Shown: positions 1-12,920, counted from the stretch's first letter. The stretch is 64,000 nucleotides of DNA from Apostichopus japonicus (GCF_037975245.1 NC_092582.1:24404077-24468076); one strand, 5' to 3'. Translations and numbers: made by a program. Notes: generated by a model not told the origin, from the letters alone.

Positions 1-2749
1 AAATATTTGTTATAAATATACAAATAATAATCTACTTAGCCTAAAACGAAAAAGTCCAACTTTACAGACTAGCATTCAATCTAACAATACACTTAACAAA
101 TGGTGCATTCAAAGTTAACCATCAGTTACCTGCAGTGATCGCTGCACAGTTCATCGCTGCACTGCTCATTTATCTGTGAGCAAAGCGTACGAGCGCCCTC
201 TAAAACAATAAAGTTTGCATCACCCAGGAGAAGGACACAACTATCTTCTGATCATAATAAAGGTATAGTAAGATGAAGACTGTGGAATACGGTCAGGATA
301 ATCAGAGTGAGGTTGTAGGATTATTTAGATCATCCATGTTTATTTTAGATTAGAAGGGCCGCCCTGACGTTCGTTAGTTGTTGATGTTTACAATAATTAA
401 TATTCAAAGAACATAATGATATAGATATTAAACATCAAGAGAAACAAAGGTGGAATCAGAGTAATGTACAGCTTACTACCGTAAAAGCTCTTGCCATTCA
501 TCGGAAGAGGGGCGAAGGTGGGGGGGGGGGAGATTTTGCTCGTTTTTATAACCGATTTGGTTTGATTTATAGGTTGTGAATACAACTATATTTACAGACT
601 AACTGTTTAATACGTTAGATTGAATGATACAGTTATACCAGGAGTACAAGGACAAAATTGTGTTTATTTTCAGAATAAAAAAAAAAAACAGGACGACGAT
701 AGAGATATTGCTCGTTATGGATATATGGCCTATATGTATACAAATAATTTTCCAGGTTAATCGGTCCAATTATCGGTCGAAAAAACTTCATTGACAATGA
801 TAAATTTTGATTATTACCGGTAACCGAATTATCGGTCTGATTTATAACCCGATAATCCAATATTATTGCCGGTAAGCTTTCATTTTCAGTTGAGGCTAGA
901 GTACCGGTAAAAACAAGACCGGTATCGAGGGATAATCCAAGTTTTCCGACAGAATAAACTATAATACATAATTTAGTTGTTATATTGAGCGGTGGGTCAC
1001 ACACGTGATTCAGGAATACTCTCGACATTCGAGGAAACATCCGGTTTGATTAACATAACAATACGCGTCAAACCCCATTCTTTATACAAAGACGAAATGA
1101 ATGAGAAGAAAACCTCGGGTGGCTTTGTGAACATTCCAGGCACCGATGTTCTGTAATTAGTTCTACAGTATTGTGTTAATGATAGCTTGAATAGGCTTGT
1201 TTCTCGTGCATCAAATCCAACGTAAGCAATTGAACGTACAGGGACTGCAGGTGATAGTGTAACCGTTTAGTGAAATATTTTCCTCATATACATCAAATTA
1301 AAGACAGTGCAATCTTCTTATAGTGCGATCTACATGTATGGAAATGTTTGTGCAAATTATTGTCGTTGGATCAATATGCCAGAATTTTTACCTTGTGATT
1401 CTTTCGCGATGATTTCTATATTCCAGATGGATGTAGGCTATATGCTACCATGAATTAATGATCAATATTGTATTCAGAGACCTACATCTTTTCGTGGGCT
1501 GAGAAGATGATTCCTTGTGGAGGATTAAGTTTGTTGAGAGGATCGGTTTGGTTTTATACCGGGATAAACTTTTAACTATATAACATAACGATAGTTCCTA
1601 TGAAATTTTACTTTCCTGACTTCTTGAAACTTCTTGGAGATCAAGAGATATTAGATTTCAAAGTATTGTCCCGTTGACCCCTCGTCATCTCATGTGAGTA
1701 CACATTCCAATGAAATTCTTTGTTAATATTAATAAACTGGAATAAACGGTACTAGGTTAAACACGAACAAACAAGTTACTTCTCAAAGACCAGTATAGCA
1801 CAACCCACACTTAGTTAACAACAACGTTACACTCAAATATTGGCAAACTAGGCCTGCAGTAGCTGGTTAATGTCTTAAAGGATAGAGGGTAAATTTCAAT
1901 CGCCTTTACTGAAATTTCGATCGAAAGGGAAACAAACATATAGGCTACCGCTGATACTGCCTTTCCTTTTTTTGTTTTCGAAATGTATTGGAAAATTACA
2001 TTTAAGTGTCAGTACTGAGTATGCCATTGTTTATTATTCTCTTTAATAATTTCAGCAACTAAAAGTAATGCCCTCTAACCTTGTTTGGTTTAAATCTTAA
2101 GTGGCTAACTATAATAGTTGGTTACTGTATAGTAGACTGTACAGGTACTGTATAGTATGTGCATCCATGCATTAATTTAATAGTGTTTTGTCCATTTTAA
2201 ATTTTAGGATATTACTTATATATTTTTTTTATATTTAACTCAAATTTAAATATTCAAAATAACATTTAATTCCGTGGTGATCCAATTGCTAATATGTTTT
2301 TGGTGTACTTTGAAATTTGGAGAACATCATTAACTGTATTGTTTAGTCGGGTAAACAAAAATTACCATACCATTTGATATCCTTTATTCCAAAATACTAT
2401 TGTTGCATATATGTGAAATGAAAGCTCATATTTAAGAAGCAATCTTCTCTACAGTGCATGTAATTACGTGACGTGTTAGAACTTTACCAAGGCACATAAA
2501 AGCTTGAAATACACCGCGCGTCCTAACTTGGCACAGACTTCTCCAATAACCAAAGAAGTATGCAGGTTCTAGCGCACCATACATATAGACTGTTAGGGTA
2601 CCGTAAGTACATTATAATGGCGTCAACAAGCTTATACAATACGTTTGTCAACATTGGTTGATTGCATAGAAGTTTCAGTATACTTCAGTGTGCTGGCAAT
2701 GAGATATGCAACTCCGCGGATTGCCCCTTGTTTATTCTTTGTAGTGAAT
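1..2749. other. Gene-free flank, no supportable feature
   Basis: AT-rich sequence without an open frame that looks coding. Positions 740-920 hold several short ACCGGTAA/TTATCGGTC-like words, which could be a decayed repeat, but no ends or target-site duplication can be assigned. A long minus-strand frame at 633-1040 runs through those words and is not convincing as a gene. Confidence 0.5.
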
Positions 2750-2930
2750 ATCGCTTCTCGGCCTTTTGGCTAAGATCATGTGTAGTATCTGTTCCCTTTC
2801 GAGGGGAATGGTGATACACACCCGACGATGATCACACAGTCACAGTCCCGATGCAAGGGGACTGGGGCTGAGAGCGGATCAGTCGTTTGGTAGTTTGGTT
2901 TTCGTGCTCAGGTTCTTTCCTGGGTGACTT
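2750..2930 (+). ncRNA. U2-snRNA-like chimeric RNA locus
   Basis: Positions 2750-2794 match nt 1-45 of metazoan U2 snRNA with one visible difference (GATCAT where U2 has GATCAA). They include stem-loop I (GGCC-TTTT-GGCT) and the branchpoint-recognition segment GTGTAGTATC. U2 similarity then stops abruptly: no stem IIa/IIb and no clear Sm site of the ATTTTTGG type. The rest folds back. GATCAT/ATGATC (2774-2779 with 2828-2833), GTGT/ACAC and GTATC/GATAC (2785-2789 with 2813-2817) pair around a UUCG-type apical hairpin. A second hairpin pairs 2843-2849 with 2858-2864. GAGAGCGGAT (2870-2879) can close on the U2 5' end with small bulges. A weak hairpin at about 2906-2926 precedes a T-run. Either a structured U2-derived RNA or a chimeric U2 pseudogene; transcription cannot be judged from sequence alone. 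Confidence 0.6.
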
Positions 2931-4148
2931 TTTCTTAAAAAGTATATTATTGTTAAATATTTACCACAAAACGATAGAAGTGTGTGACGCTCAGTACAGA
3001 CTAGTCCTTAGCTTTAAGTTCATATTGCAACCAAGCCGGATCAGTTACATGATCTGAAATATCTAGGAATATTCACTCGTACCTGTACTTTGAAATAAAA
3101 AAATAAAATAAAAAAACACGTAACGCTCTCGTACCGTCTAAACTCCTGATAAAAAAAGAACGATTTTGAGGAATTCGAAGAATTCGAGGAAAGATGTCAA
3201 TAACGTCATCTGTGATTTCGTAAATCAACGTTAGCGTCTAATGAGTACACTCATAGACTGATGAAACCAGCGATGGGATTTGAGGCAGTGGCGTAGCTAG
3301 GATTTTTTAAGTGGGGGGGCCATGGGGGGGCTGTTCTTTCTTGTGGGGGGGCCGGGTTACTATCTGAGCGGAGCGCCACCTTGGTTGGCGCGGAGCGTAC
3401 AGAGAAAATTTGAGATTTCAGCACCCCCCAGATCGCAGGAGATGGCACCTGTGAGGCAAAATAGCAACCATAAAGATGTGCAACTTTGGTGACAGAAATG
3501 CCAAAAAAAAAAAAAATTCTCTCTTTCATGCTGACTGGCCTTGCCAACTCAGCCAGACTTTTAACTTGAGTGAAGTTGACATCAAAGGCGTACGGGACCA
3601 TTTCAGTTTGGGGGGGGCAGAACTTTTTGTGCCCCAAAGTTCCCGTGACACTATCTAAGCGGAGCGCCACCATCGGTTGGCGCGTAGCGAACCAGAAAAT
3701 TTTTGGCACACAATGCCTCTCAGATTGCCGGAAACGGCACTTCTGAGGCCTTGCAAGTTGCATCTAAACATTCTTTATTTTATAATCTCACGTTTTAGAA
3801 ATTTACAGTTCCCCAAAAATTTGGTAAATTAGAAGAAGAAAAAATGGTAACATCACTTTGAAGGGGAAAAATGGGACAGTATATTTTTTAAGCTGCTATA
3901 TTTAGTTACCTTATTTATTATTTTAACACTGTACTCAGCTACCTCCAGAAAAACATTGTTCAACGACACGTAGGCGGGATAATGTCGCTGTGTCGGGTGA
4001 GACTGCAATTTGTCTCACAAAAAAGTATAAAATATAACAAAGGATATGATAAACCTGTACTTCTAGGCTTGTAGACACTCCCCCCCCCCCCACCATCCAT
4101 GAAAAAGAAAATGTTTCTTTTATACACTCATGTCGGGGATATCCAGGT

Positions 4149-4810
4149 CAAGGGCGGGGGAAGCACTTTTAATCTGGGGGGGGGGCACCGACATCAAAGG
4201 GCACTTTGCAGAAATTCGATTGGAATGATGCAGCGTTATATTCAGTACCCTTTATAACTCTTATTGTATTATCTTATTTGTGTATACATATCACTCCATC
4301 AACGTCCCCCCCCCCCCCCCCCCTCAAGGAAAATATGCATACTAGCACTGCAATATCCAATGCGCAAATTGGGAAACAAGGAACATGTTTTCTTTTGAGA
4401 CAAAATGAGGTGAAATCATGTTAGTTGCTAATGTAGGAATCTTCCGAATTAGAGTTTTTTTCTTGTTAAAATCTTAACAAATTTTTTCCATTCGAAAATG
4501 CTTTGAGTTTGACTCACAGAAATTCGTTAAAAGTCACAGGCTTAGCTAGGATTTGCAAAGTTGTATGCACGGCTATCTGAGCGGAGCGCCACCATCGGTT
4601 GGCGCGGAGCGTACTTTTATAAAATTTTTGATTTTACAAACCCCTCAGATGGCCGGAAACGGCCCTTCCCGAGTGTTTATTCTGGTTCCCTGGCCTCTTG
4701 CTAACTTGAGGCACCTCAATTTTTATGTAGAAAAAAGGCACATTTCTAACCTGAGGAAAAGTGGGGGAGGGGCACGTGCCCTCTTTTTCCCCCCGGTTCC
4801 GCCGCCCTTG
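4149..4810. mobile_element. hAT MITE (CAAGGGCGG family), nested copy
   Basis: Starts CAAGGGCGGGGGAAGC and ends GGTTCCGCCGCCCTTG. The flanks ATCCAGGT (4141-4148) and GTCCAGGT (4811-4818) are an 8-bp target-site duplication with one mismatch. It is homologous end to end to 34838-35495. Inserted inside the larger hAT element 3286-5825. Contains the shared hairpin module at 4581-4614. Open frames through it are repeat translation, not genes. Confidence 0.85.
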
Positions 4811-4996
4811 GTCCAGGTATACAATTGACTAGTTAGAAGAAAAAAACTTGATCGTGCAAAAAGCGTGGTAGCCCAGATGAACTGCGCTTACGGTGGTGTT
4901 ACACGGAAATATTCGGGCATCATGATGCTAAATAAAGAAAATCATGGAATTGTCGGGCAAAAATTTGAAAAAGATTCGGGCAAGCTACTGCATATT

Positions 4997-5032
<36 letters not shown>

Positions 5033-5033
<1 letters not shown>

Positions 5034-5186
5034 TTCCAGAGGACAAGAAATTCGGGCAAAAGTCCTGAAAAATTCGGGCAGCCTAAGAGGAGAAAAAATA
5101 TATATATATATATATTTTTTTTCTCCTCTTAGGCTGCCCGAAATTTTTCAGGACTTTCGCCCGAATTTCTTGTCCTCTGGAAATTT
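5033..5186. repeat. Long near-perfect hairpin
   Basis: The stretch from TTTCCAGAGGACAAGAAATT to the AT-rich centre (around 5095-5120) is repeated in inverted orientation, ending AATTTCTTGTCCTCTGGAAA at about 5185. Arms are roughly 70 bp with one or two mismatches. The loop is a short TA run. It lies within hAT element 3286-5825. Confidence 0.85.
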
Positions 5187-5833
5187 AGGGGGCAGTCTGC
5201 CCCCTGCACCCCCGCCTCGACGGCACCTATGGTTGGCATCATTTGTTGTTTCAAGGTGTCAAGGCCTTTCTCCCAACTCAAACCCCTGTGGGCTACCGGT
5301 AGGTTTGCAGGAAATGCCCACATGTGGACTTAAATAGCATTAGAGGAAGGGGATGGAAGACTAACACGCATCGATGTTTCGGTAATGGTCCACATTGGTG
5401 GCTCGGTGCTAATTAGGCCATTTATTGGGTTTCTTGAGGCAGCTGTCATCAGAATCTGGGTTTTTGTGCCAATCGATGACCGATAACATGTATTGGTAGA
5501 TATCGATATCGCGCAGCACATGCACAAGGTTCGTGGTGTATGGTCGCAACCGTCGCATCGACTATTGCCATGCCATGCTGTATGACCATTCTCATGATTA
5601 CTACAGATATTGTATTATTCTTATTCTGCCAGATGCAGACGAGAAAATTGTGTAACTCTATATCCCAAATTATTGAACAAAAAATATTAGTGAATCCCAC
5701 TGATGATTTTTTTTTTTTACAATTTTTTTTTCCCAGTGGGGGGGCCAGTGGGGGGGCCAGCCGATTTCATGGGGGGGGGGGGGGCCCCGGCCCCCCCCCC
5801 AGGCCCCCCCGTAGCTACGCCACTGATTTGAGG

Positions 5834-6413
5834 TAAATGAATGCGCGAAGTTGACGGTCTGCTGTATTGGTCCCAAATTTAGCACGCTTACACTAAAAAG
5901 GTACTGCTCAATGACACACTGATCTGACATGCTCCCTATCAACAAAACACCAAGTCTTCACAAGCTATACAGCAAGCTCAAGCAAACATGCTAGTAAACT
6001 TGTTTTTTTATTTACAAACTGACTCAGACAAGAAAAGTGCAGATCAGAGCCGGGCTAACTGGCATATGCAAGCGGCTTATAAAATAACACCGTTAACAAG
6101 TTGGAAACTGACATGAGTATATCATGATTTAAAACATTCCTAATCCTAAATTTGTTTTGAAGTTCGTTCCAATTTATGTAGTATGTTTGTAGTTTACACT
6201 GAGGTTATCGTTTCTGAGTTAAGCGCCTTTTGACAGTTGCGTTGTAGCCCTAGCGTGGCAGGTCGCGTAAACAGTACAGCCTAACCTTATTTGAAGCAAA
6301 TACAATTTGACAAAACTCTACAGGTACCACAACAGTTATCTATAAATACTTTAAATGCAGTCAGTTACTAGAATTGTAATCACACTGCCTATGAGTCTAT
6401 TGTGTATTGTCTG

Positions 6414-6506
<93 letters not shown>

Positions 6507-8300
6507 CGCTGCTGAATAAACTTCCAAAACATTTGACAAATCAACTTCAAGCATAGTAGTGTGGCAGTAAAAGATATGTTGTATTGGCCCAAAATTTAGC
6601 AAGCTAATATTCCAAAGTAGATTGGATAATAAGAAAATATGATACTTATAATGAAACTATAATACAAAAGGATTACTCTCATGCGGTTACTTGTATTGAA
6701 ATAATATCATATATGTATTACACTGACAGCAGGAGGTATTTCTTGGCAATACATTGCTCCTTGAGAGGAAATTGACAAGTGAAATCTCGCTTGGGATTGG
6801 TTTATTTGGGGGGGGGGGGGAGGGTGGGGAGGGTTTGTTGGCAAGTTTCTTAGTCAATTTAGGAAGTGTTTTTTTTTTCTTTTAGAAGTTGTGGACTAAT
6901 ATTAGCCTTGTATTTGGAGTAACATACAAAGATGTGTGTTAACATTGTTGATGAGAGACATATTTATATTCTAATCAGGATACAATAAAAGTATCATCAA
7001 AGGTCGGATTACTGAAGTAATGTTATATTTCTTGGTAGAATTTATCACGCCAAGAGCATTACCCGAGAATTCAGAATACTATAGTTTGAATCACGGCATT
7101 AATAATCAATGCTTTCATGTGAATGACCTTTTCTTGCTGTTATTAACGGATTGTTTTTACAAAATGTTCCCGTCACAATAATAATTTATCATGCATAAGC
7201 TAAATATAAATAACTACACAACAACTATGCTAACTATAAATGAGTTTTTATCTGCTCCAAAATTGTGTAAGTCGTTAACACATACTACACTCATTTACCA
7301 AGCATATAGCTATCGATAAGATTATTGTACACAGTATAGGTAACCAAATTAACAACATATGGTTTGCTGAAGTTAATTATCTTGAGTTCTTACGTTTACT
7401 ACCGATAGAGTTACACTAGTATAAAGTTATCATTTATTTAACGCCTTCGACACTAGAGGTGTTCGTTGTAACAAATCTTGTTTTTTTTATATGATTATTG
7501 ACATATTGCTCTTATTTATGAGCACCTGTAGGGGGCAAGGAAAGATCAGGGGACTTGCACTCCACATGGAAATGAAATTGTTAACAACAATCAGGGTTAA
7601 ACAAAACTAATGATGCATACAAATTAACCACATTCCAGCTCGGTATAAGGGATCGGAGGTGGTCATTTAATTCTTAGAACATTGCTGGGGCTTCCCCAGC
7701 CGTACATTTCTGTGTATTATGCACTGACATTATTCCCAACATAACGTTTACATTTGCAAAATTTTCATTGCAGACGACAGCATATTTGGGCATAGTTTGG
7801 ATTGTTATCGGCTAGCGGGGTTTGGTGGCGGCGAGGGATATGTGTTGGAAAATACATTTTATTTTTTCTAACACATAATTTTCTTGTCCGTTTGCGTGTC
7901 ATTTCGTTATTTCATGACGTGGTCAGCCAAGAATGTGTGCCCCGTGAAGCAATCCCCTGACGGGTTTCCCGAATGTTTAAAACAAAATAGGTAGTCCAGG
8001 CTAAAAGATACAATTTGATAGAGAACAATAACTTTTCTGGTGTAAAGTACATACAAATATCTTCTCCAGTTTTGGAAAACTGGACAGTGGAAGTTGCCAC
8101 CTGTCATACCAGAATGAACTTGAAACAAACAGGTGACGTGGAATTGTTGGATACTTTTAGATAATGTTTTGTTTTGTGTTTCTTTGAAATCTGCATCTAA
8201 AGTTCCCAGACATTGACGAGGTTACATTTCGACAGCACACACGGAAATTAGAATACTCCTTCAGGATTGTTGGTCTACACACAATCATAGCAAATACTGA
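5834..8300. other. Intergenic stretch, no gene seen
   Basis: No coding-like frame, RNA gene or complete mobile element was recognised. It contains a (TA)n tract at 6414-6504 and a G homopolymer near 6810-6830. Confidence 0.5.
6414..6504. repeat. (TA)n microsatellite
   Basis: About 45 uninterrupted TA units. Open frames reading Tyr-Ile repeats across it are artefacts. Confidence 0.97.
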
Positions 8301-8309
8301 GTACGATTA

Positions 8310-9780
8310 ACACTCTCACCTTACAGACCAGTCTAGTAAACGCTTGTCCCTCAACTCAGACACATTGATTTTTTTGTTCACACTTAAACACTGCCGTAAC
8401 CTGTCTATATCAATCATTGGGAATTTTTGGAGCAAAAGAGTAGCTATTTGCGATCCACATTTTGATTGGGTGTAATTTTGTTTAAAGATATTTATTTCAA
8501 GTAACCTTTTGTTGGTGTTTGAAACTATATGTCAAGTAGGTTCCCTTGTGTCACTCTAAGTTTGACCTTTTTCAAGGAGAACGACAGGGAGGGGACTATC
8601 TTGTAATTTTACTACTGAGAGGGAGCAAATAATGAAGATACGACATCGTATTTATAGTGGTCATGGACACTTCAATGCTGTCTTGGAAATCAATAAATTA
8701 TTCACATACTTAAGAAGAACATAATCTGAGGAAGTAAAGCCCAAGGTAACATACTATTTAATTCCACTTAGTACTGGTTCTTGTCAATATCACTATGCAT
8801 TTGCGTGCCTGAAATCCCTAGTACATAAGCTGTGTACAGTCTCGTTAAGCATATAGCGTTTGCATATGAAATACCTACGTGATCTAACACTGTAGCTACA
8901 TATCCGTACTTATACGTCCGTCAGTTTCAACCGAGTTCCGTGATTGCGCACTGGAGAAATCGTTGCTGAAGAAGGAAGTGTATCCCGAAAGAAGCCTACC
9001 ATAGTAACCTATAGGCTTAGGCTGTATACATACAATGTACGTTATTTACAACTATAGTAAGGAGAAACTAGGGGCAAATAAAATTGTGTTTCACATTGTG
9101 TTATAATCTTAAAAACTTTAACGGAAATTTTAAATTAGGGATGATAGTAAAATGGTTCTGCTGAAAATACCTGATATCACTTGTAAATATGCACAACAAA
9201 TTGAGACGTTTCACGTTTGGTGGAGAACAATGTTGAGCGAGAGTTATAAGACAAATGAAGATGCAGATACTGTTTGATATTTATGGCAGCCATTTTTCCT
9301 CGAATAATATACATATATCAAATAAAAAAAAAATGAGGGGTATTGCTGTTGCGACAAATTCTTGCCTTGGTGTTCGCTTTGGAGAGATCTGCCTCATTGC
9401 ACCATTTACGTAAGACTTCCTATATTCCAGTCAAACACAACTGCTGTGAATTGTTTGCATATATATATGGCTTAAAACCACAACCTGATATCTTGATAGA
9501 GATACACATTGTAAATAATTTGTGATGTTTTATGCTGACATGTGTCAACTTGTACAATTAGTGATGTTATTATGATGTTATTATTATCCTCCCTTCCTCC
9601 CCTCCTCTCCTCCTTCTGAAGCGAACTGCGTATGGCGGGGGAAATTACCAGATTTAGGGTCCTTCGCTTCGAACTCACAAGTTATAAATGAGGATGCAAG
9701 TGTGTTCTTGCGTTGAAACTACGGCTGACAATTTATTACACAACTCTAAATAACAATATACATATGAATAATTCATGATA
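8310..9780. repeat. Tandem segmental duplication, copy 1
   Basis: Collinear similarity to 14420-16770. Matching landmarks include ACAGACCAGTCTAG, GAGTAGCTATTTGCGATCC, AGCATATAGCGT, TCCGTGATTGCGCACT/CCCGTGATTGCGCACT and AACTGCGTATGGCGGGGGAA. This copy lacks the two TIR insertions found in copy 2. The duplicated unit lies upstream of the NLR gene and shows no recognisable coding sequence. Confidence 0.8.
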
Positions 9781-10287
9781 CATGATAATATAAATGGCTT
9801 ATTGAACTCCTTTCGGGGGAAACTTATAAATAACTACCATAATCGCAAATCATATAAAAAAAACCAAAAAAAAAACCCAGATGAATGACACCAATCTGTA
9901 CTACCCAACACAATTAGTCTGACCTGACTAAACACTACTTGGGTTTTCAAGACACCAAGATTACCAAAATATGGGACAGTACCACAACCTATCAATCATG
10001 GGAGCCTCTGCTCAGCCCACGCCATTGGTGAAACTCTAAACATACTGTTGTAAAGCGAAATTTTGTGGTTTGCACCCTATGAATATTTATGTGTTATTAC
10101 GTAATAGACTATGTAGCATTAGTTGTGCACATAGCTTTTGCACGTGTGTTTGTCAGTGCTGTAACCGCTGCGATGATGGCTAACAGCGTCTCTGCAGTGA
10201 GTGTGTTTTCCCTTTTTTCTTTAATTATTTGATCAGTTGAGTTTGAAATTATTGGTGTGATGTTATGTTGTTTATGTGTATGTACTG
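9781..10287. other. Intergenic stretch, no gene seen
   Basis: Nothing recognised between the first segmental duplicate and the TA tract. Confidence 0.5.
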
Positions 10288-10507
<220 letters not shown>

Positions 10508-10784
10508 CATGTATATAAAAATAATTACTCACAAACGGATATGCGTGTGTTGGGAGTTTTGGACTGTAATTCAATAAGTCCTCACGGTTCAATTTGTCGG
10601 CCCTATAAATACTCTGAAGGGGCTATTCGACGCCACTTTTCCACTGAAGCCACACTATTAGTATATATAGATACATTGACGATATATGTTTATTTGATCA
10701 CATGGTGAAGAAATACGCAAAATGCTTCTTCTCCTACAGATTCCATGGTACAATGTTGAGGGTTTGTCACGATAGTACCATGGA

Positions 10785-11110
10785 AGTTTTACCTTCAGGG
10801 TGTTCATGAATTTGAGATCAAAGATCAACTAGGGGTCTTTTGTGGCCCGGGCCGCGGCCCTATATTTTCAAATTGCTCCTGTTCGTACAGTGTATGGCCA
10901 GTTATAATGAAACTTGGTCACAATGTTCCTCAGGATGAGAGTTACGAGCGGTGTTCGGAAAATTGAGGTCAAATGTCATTTAGGGGGTCATCAGGGGTCA
11001 TTCTTTGTAATATTTTCAAATATTTCAATCTCCTCAAGATTTTGATGGATCATATTCAAAGTTGAACTGATGATTGTTGGATTGTGTATGAATAAGGTGA
11101 TGCCTAAATA
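10785..11110. repeat. Decayed dispersed repeat rich in GGTCA words
   Basis: Contains GAGGTCAAATGTCA, GGGGTCATCAGGGGTCAT and similar words, resembling the style of 32220-32400. The shared words suggest a dispersed family. Ends were not found, so assignment to a class is not possible. Confidence 0.35.
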
Positions 11111-11138
11111 TTTTTGGTCAAAAGTTAATTAATTACAA

Positions 11139-11412
11139 TTAATCCCCATTGGTTAAAAAAATCTCAGCCTTCACCTTTTGCCAAAGCTCCTTTAATTTGT
11201 CTCCCAGTCTCTGCAGTGTTTGTTTACATTTGTGGTTAAGCTCTGCAGACGCTGTTAGTGGAATTAAAGCAGGACTGGGAGTTGTTATTAACTGTTGAAC
11301 TGTAAGCATGAGAGCCCTATAGCCAATCAGCACTTGCCGATTCTTAGAAGTCTTTGAGCCTGAGGTATGTAGGCAGCCAGCCAAAATTTTGGCAAAGAGT
11401 GCTTCAGGTCTG
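11139..11412 (-). CDS. Candidate terminal exon, unknown product (minus strand)
   Basis: On the minus strand a pyrimidine-rich tract (TTTCTCCCCTCTTCCAAAG) ends in a possible acceptor just before 11412. An open frame of about 90 codons follows to a stop at 11139. The translation has non-repetitive, coding-like composition: an N-terminal part with LFAKILAGCLHTSG, then RQVLIGYRALMLTVQQLI, and a likely amphipathic helix with CKQTLQRLGDKLKELWQKV near the end. I do not recognise the family. No upstream partner exon was identified in the window, so it could be the last exon of a gene whose other exons lie downstream on the + coordinate, a stranded pseudo-exon, or chance. It sits between a GGTCA-rich repeat and a LINE fragment. 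Confidence 0.3.
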
Positions 11413-11949
11413 CTTTGGAAGAGGGGAGAAAGTTTAATAGGGTAGGTCAGTGGTATTGTTTGAGAGAGTGGGTAAAATAGGATTTAAAGGGGGAAAAGAG
11501 GAATTATAGCCAGTAGTGTGGCCAGGGTTTTGTTAACGGAGGGGGGGGGGGGTTATCCCTCATGGGCCCAAAATTGGTGGAATCTGAAAAATGGCCTGAA
11601 ATTTGGTGGGCCATAAAGTTTTGTGGGCCCTACATTTTTAAGCTCGAAAAAGTATGAGCTTCTGCACCATTGGTGCTCTAGTTTTTATAGCATATATGTT
11701 TAGTTTCACTGAACCTTGGTGACGAAATGGCATGTCACATTGGACAAAATGATAGCACATTCAATAAAAATGTCTCGTAACATAACCTGTCAGTTTCGAT
11801 ACAGAAGCAACATTTGTTCACCTCCTTCTGTATTCATAATGGATAATGCTTCGGTTTACCGTGGCCTTCAGGTACTAACCGACCAAAGAAAATTAACTTC
11901 CACACTGAAGTCTCCATGGTCTATTGCAACCTCTCTATTGTCCTACATC

Positions 11950-12920
11950 TGGAACTGTCATGACAAGAAATGTTAAGAAAACTACCTCTATTGTGTTTAG
12001 TACACCCTCAAAGCACTTAAATCCTAACATAAATAGTATCAGACTTTGCGGTGTTGATGTTATGCTGTCTAAGACTACTAAATTTCTTGGCGTTTATATA
12101 GATAATCATCTTTCTTGGAATAATCATATTCAGAATATTTGTATGAAAGTGCCTAAAGGGGCTAGAGTTCTTAATAGACTTCGCCAAATCCTTCCCAGAA
12201 GCACATTGGTCACTTTGTATAATACACTCATACTTCCCTATCTTACATATTGTAATGTTATTTGGGGCAGTACCCATGCCTCTAGAATTCAACCCCTTTA
12301 TTTACTTCCAAAGAGAGCCATTCGTTATATTTGTAATGCGGATTACCTCCAGCATACAGCACCCCTGTTTACTACTCTTAACGCTCTAAGTATCTATGAT
12401 GTAAATCGCTACTATGTTGGTATTTTTATTTTCAATTGGTTACATGATAATGCTCCGTCGACTTTTCGCAACTATTTCCAGTTACGTAACGATCCTTATC
12501 CTAACCGTGCGCCAAATCAATTGACTGTTCCTTACTTTAGACTTAGGTCTGCACAACTTGGTATTCGTTATGTCGGCGTAAAACTTTGGAATTCCCTCCC
12601 TACTACTATTACTGGTTGTTAAACTTTAAACACCTTCAAAACACGTCTTAAAGAGTATCTTATATCAAACTATCATTGATTTTGTATTTTCCTTTCTTTG
12701 CCATCTTTGTTCTGTTTTCTCAGTATACTTAAGCTTTCTTTCTATGTTTTATTTGTAATGGGGTGTCAACGTAAACAAGCTCTGCAGAGCTTCTTGTTGG
12801 CACTCCTCAATCTCTTGTTCTCTTGTACGTTTACCCACGTCTATTGTCAAAATTACATACTTTAATACGAGAGATTGAAATAAAGTCTTATGAATTGAAG
12901 AAAAAAAAAATTGAATTGAA
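11950..12920 (+). mobile_element. 5'-truncated non-LTR retrotransposon (L2/CR1-like), C-terminal RT region
   Basis: The frame translates to the thumb and C-terminal region of a LINE reverse transcriptase. Family hallmarks include KFLGVYIDNHLSWNNHI, the LYNTLILPYLTYCNVIWG segment, PKRAIRYI and, near the end, KLWNSLPTTIT. An in-frame TAA at 12620-12622 interrupts it. The same frame continues with LNTFKTRLKEYLISNYH to a second stop at about 12679, which is where such proteins normally end. The YADD catalytic motif and everything upstream (endonuclease) are missing or frame-broken. The 3' UTR ends in a short (TTGAA)-like tail with an A-run at about 12891-12920, as in CR1/L2-type elements. It is dead. 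Confidence 0.85.

Larger units (their letters stand above)
3286..5825. mobile_element. 2.5-kb non-autonomous hAT element
   Basis: The ends are CAGTGGCGTAGCTAGG and its near-complement CCGTAGCTACGCCACTG (first 14 bp identical). A perfect 8-bp target-site duplication ATTTGAGG lies at 3278-3285 and 5826-5833, as expected for the hAT superfamily. It encloses a later 662-bp insertion (4149-4810), so the original element was about 1.9 kb. No transposase-like frame is visible, so it was probably moved in trans. It contains two copies of the GCGGAGCGCCACC...GGTTGGCGC hairpin module (3368-3400, 3658-3690), two G/C homopolymer-rich ends and a long hairpin at 5033-5186. Confidence 0.85.

Noticed and set aside
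633-1040. 135-codon minus-strand frame
   Set aside because: It passes through repeated ACCGGTAA-type words and a poly-T run; no domain, splice context or family resemblance.
11512-11660. hAT-like left end CAGTAGTGTGGCCAGG
   Set aside because: No matching right end or target-site duplication was found before the LINE fragment.
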